A DNA stretch of 64,000 bases from Oikopleura dioica (taxonomy: Eukaryota; Chordata; Appendicularia; Copelata; Oikopleuridae). The stretch covers positions 6,701,001 to 6,765,000 of the forward strand of contig OU015567.1 of assembly GCA_907165135.1 (NCBI GenBank). Direction: 5' to 3'. Positions 61,384 through 64,000 of the stretch are shown here, one piece after another (position 1 is the first letter of the stretch; each line of letters opens with the position of its first letter). A program made the translations under genes and the position numbers. Under the pieces are notes generated by a model. It made no database searches. It was not told the DNA's origin and was given only the letters and a program-made list of their open reading frames with translations.

Positions 61384-64000
61384 TTAAACGGGCAAACATA
61401 AGGGGAGGCAAGGCCCGTTTATACAATTCAGTCTGAGACGGGGCCAAGCCGACCCGAAGGAGAGGCCAGGCCCGTTTATACAATTCAGTCTGAGACGGGG
61501 CCAAGCCGACCCGAAGGGGAGGCCAGGCCCGTTCATACAATTCAGTCTGAACCGGGGCCAAGCCGACCCGAAGGGAGGCCAGGCCCGTTCGAACAATTCA
61601 GTCTGAGACGGGGCCAAGCCGACCCGAAGGGGAGGCGAGGCCCGTTCATACAATTCAGTCTGAGACGGGGCCAAGCCGACCCGAAGTGGAGGCCAGGCCC
61701 GTTCAAACAATTCAGTCTGAGACGGGGCCAAGCCGACCCGAAGGGGAGGCCAGGCCCGTTTATTCAATTCAGTCTGAGACGGGGCCAAGCCGACCCGAAG
61801 GGGAGGCCAGGTCTGTTTAAACGATTCAGTCTACGACGAGCCGAAGCCGACCCGAAGGGGAGACCAGGCCCGTTTATTCAATTCAGTCTGCGACGGGGCC
61901 AAGCCGACCCGAAGAGGAGGCAAGGCCCGTTTATTCAATTCAGTCTGCGACGGGGCCAAGCCGACCCGAAGGGGAGACCAGGCCCATTTATTCAATTCAG
62001 TCTGCGACGGGGCCAAGCCGACCCGAAGGGGAGGCCAGGTCCGTTTAAACGATTCAGTCTGCGACGAGCCGAAGCCGATTCGAAGGGGAGACCAGGCCCG
62101 TTCAAGCAATTCAGTCTGCGACGGGGCCAAGCCGACCCGAAGGGAGGCCAGGCCCGTTCATACAATTCAGTCTGAGACGGGGCCAAGCCGACCCGAAGGG
62201 AGGCCAGGCCCGTTCAAACAATTCAGTCTGAGACGGGGCCAAGCCGACCCGAAGGAGAGGCCAGGCCCGTTTATACAATTCAGTCTGAGACGGGGCCAAG
62301 CCGACCCGAAGGGGAGGCCAGGCCCGTTCATACAATTCAGTCTGAACCGGGGCCAAGCCGACCCGAAGGGAGGCCAGGCCCGTTCATACAATTCAGTCTG
62401 AACCGGGGCCAAGCCGACCCGAAGGGGAGGCCAGGCCCGTTCGAACAATTCAGTCTGAGACGGGGCCAAGCCGACCCGAAGGAGAGGCCAGGCCCGTTTA
62501 TACAATTCAGTCTGAGACGGGGCCAAGCCGACCCGAAGGGAGGCCAGGCCCGTTCATACAATTCAGTCTGAACCGGGGCCAAGCCGACCCGAAGGGAGGC
62601 CAGGCCCGTTCGAACAATTCAGTCTGAGACGGGGCCAAGCCGACCCGAAGGGAGACCAGGCCCGTTTATTCAATTCAGTCTGCGACGGAGCCAAGCCGAC
62701 CCGAAGAGGAGGCCAGGCCCGTTTATACAATTCAGTCTGAGACGGGGCCAAGCCGACCCCAAGGGGTGGCCAGGCCCATTCATACAATTCAGTCTGAGAT
62801 TGATGATACAATTCATCCGTCGCAGACTGAATCCTTTAAACGGACCTGGCCTCCCCTTCGGGTCGGCTTGAATAAGGGAGGCCAGGCCCGTTTATTCAAT
62901 TCAGTCTGAGACGGGGCCAAGCCGTCGCAGACTGAATTGAATAAACGGGCCTGGTCTCCCCTTCGGGTCGGCTTCGGCTCGTCGTAGACTGAATCGTTTA
63001 AACAGACCTGGCCTCCCCTTCGGGTCGGCTTGGCCCCGTCTCAGACTGAATTGAATAAACGGCCCTGGCCTCCCCTTCGGGTCGGCTTGGCCCCGTCTCA
63101 GACTGAATTGTATGAACGGGCCTTGCCTCCCCTTCGGGTCGGCTTGGCCCCGTCTCAGACTGAATTGTTTGAACGGGCCTGGTCTCCCTTCGGGTCGGCT
63201 TCGGCTCGTTGCAGACTGAATCGTTTAAACGGACCTGGCCTCCCCTTCGGGTCGGCTTGGCCCCTCTCAGACTGAATTGTTTGAACGGGCCTGGTCTCCC
63301 CTTCGGGTCGGCTTCGGCTCGTTGCAGACTGAATCGTTTAAACGGACCTGGCCTCCCCTTCGGGTCGGCTTGGCCCCGTCTCAGACTGAATTGAATAAAC
63401 GGGCCTGGCCTCCCTTCGGGTCGGCTTGGCCCCGTCTCAGACTGAATTGTTTGAACGGGCCTGGCCTCCACTTCGGGTCGGCTTGGCCCCGTCTCAGACT
63501 GAATTGTATGAACGGGCCTGGCCTCCCCTTCGGGTCGGCTTGGCCCCGTCTCAGACTGAATTGTATAAACGGGCCTGGCCTCCCCTTCGGGTCGGCTTGG
63601 CCCCGTCTCAGACTGAATTGTTTGAACGGGCCTGGTCTTCCCTTCGGGTCGGCTTCGGCTCGTTGCAGACTGAATCGTTTAAACGGACCTGGCCTCCCCT
63701 TCGGGTCGGCTTGGCCCCGTCTCAGACTGAATTGAATAAACGGGCCTGGCCTCCCCTTCGGGTCGGCTTGGCCCCGTCTCAGACTGAATTGTATGAACGG
63801 GCCTGGCCTCCCCTTCGGGTCGGCTTGGCCTCGTCTCAGACTGAATTGTATAAACGGGCCTGGCCTCCCCTTCGGGTCGGCTTGGCCCCGTCGCAGACTG
63901 AATTGAATAAATGGGCCTTGCCTCCCCTTCGGGTCGGCTTGGCCCCGTCTCAGACTGAATTGTATAAACGGGCCTTGCCTCCCCTTATGTTTGCCCGTTT
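61384..64000. repeat. 57-bp satellite arranged as a giant inverted repeat
   Basis: The unit, on the plus strand of the right half, is CAGACTGAATTGTATAAACG + GGCCTGGCCTCCCCTTCGGG + TCGGCTTGGCCCCGTCT, 57 bp. From 61384 to about 62810 roughly 25 units run in the reverse orientation; from about 62926 to 64000 about 18 units run forward; 62810-62925 has two orientation switches. The outer ends match: 61385 begins AAACGGGCAAACATAAGGGG and the window ends with its reverse complement. The repeat is open in several frames only because 57 is a multiple of 3. Confidence 0.93.

Noticed and set aside
61274-63735. Many overlapping frames with repeated SQTELYKRAWPPLRVGLAP-type peptides
   Set aside because: Byproduct of the 57-bp satellite, whose length is a multiple of 3; present in several frames and both orientations.

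Overview
This window looks like a compact chordate genome. The best match is a larvacean tunicate of the Oikopleura type; that is an inference, since no species-diagnostic sequence such as a spliced leader was found. The evidence is typical animal genes (AGL, VPS45, SELENOI, FIP1, a PRKX-type kinase, MPC1, EME1, TBL2, a KAT7-type MYST acetyltransferase, EEF1AKMT1, a caspase), many introns of only 31-60 nt, same-strand genes 30-180 bp apart as in operons, and several introns that only keep the reading frame if GA-AG, GC-AG or GG-AG borders are used.

Layout. 1-12.8 kb is a minus-strand cluster, in transcription order PRKX-like kinase, FIP1, AGL, VPS45 and SELENOI (its 3' end runs off the window). 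13-30 kb is gene-poor, with a 54-bp satellite array (15.8-17.7 kb), several inverted-repeat elements, a short interstitial telomere-like run and a Thr-rich LDLa secreted protein gene (about 21.6-24.1 kb). 30.3-32.8 kb holds a GPI-anchored, Cys-rich Ly6/uPAR-like repeat protein. 33.3-38 kb holds a foldback element, MPC1 and two tandem purple acid phosphatase genes. 38.5-42.6 kb holds EME1 and TBL2. 43.7-49.3 kb holds a large disordered protein I do not recognise. 51.1-56.7 kb is a KAT7/HBO1-like acetyltransferase with an antisense gene nested in one intron. 58.5-60 kb is an EEF1AKMT1-caspase pair 32 bp apart. 61.4-64.0 kb is a 57-bp satellite arranged as a giant inverted repeat.

The main theme is the interaction of non-autonomous foldback elements (MITEs) with genes. 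Elements sit inside introns of AGL, EME1 (three copies or fragments of one family) and KAT7. In the PRKX-like kinase a 576-bp element with a 4-bp target duplication interrupts the coding sequence itself; the protein is restored only if the element plus one duplication is removed exactly, as an unusual intron would be. Three TTAA-ended elements occur, two of them back to back and sharing a TTAA inside an older foldback. No autonomous transposase was recognised.

All gene calls rest on reading translations by eye. Exon borders are predictions, and no database search was run.
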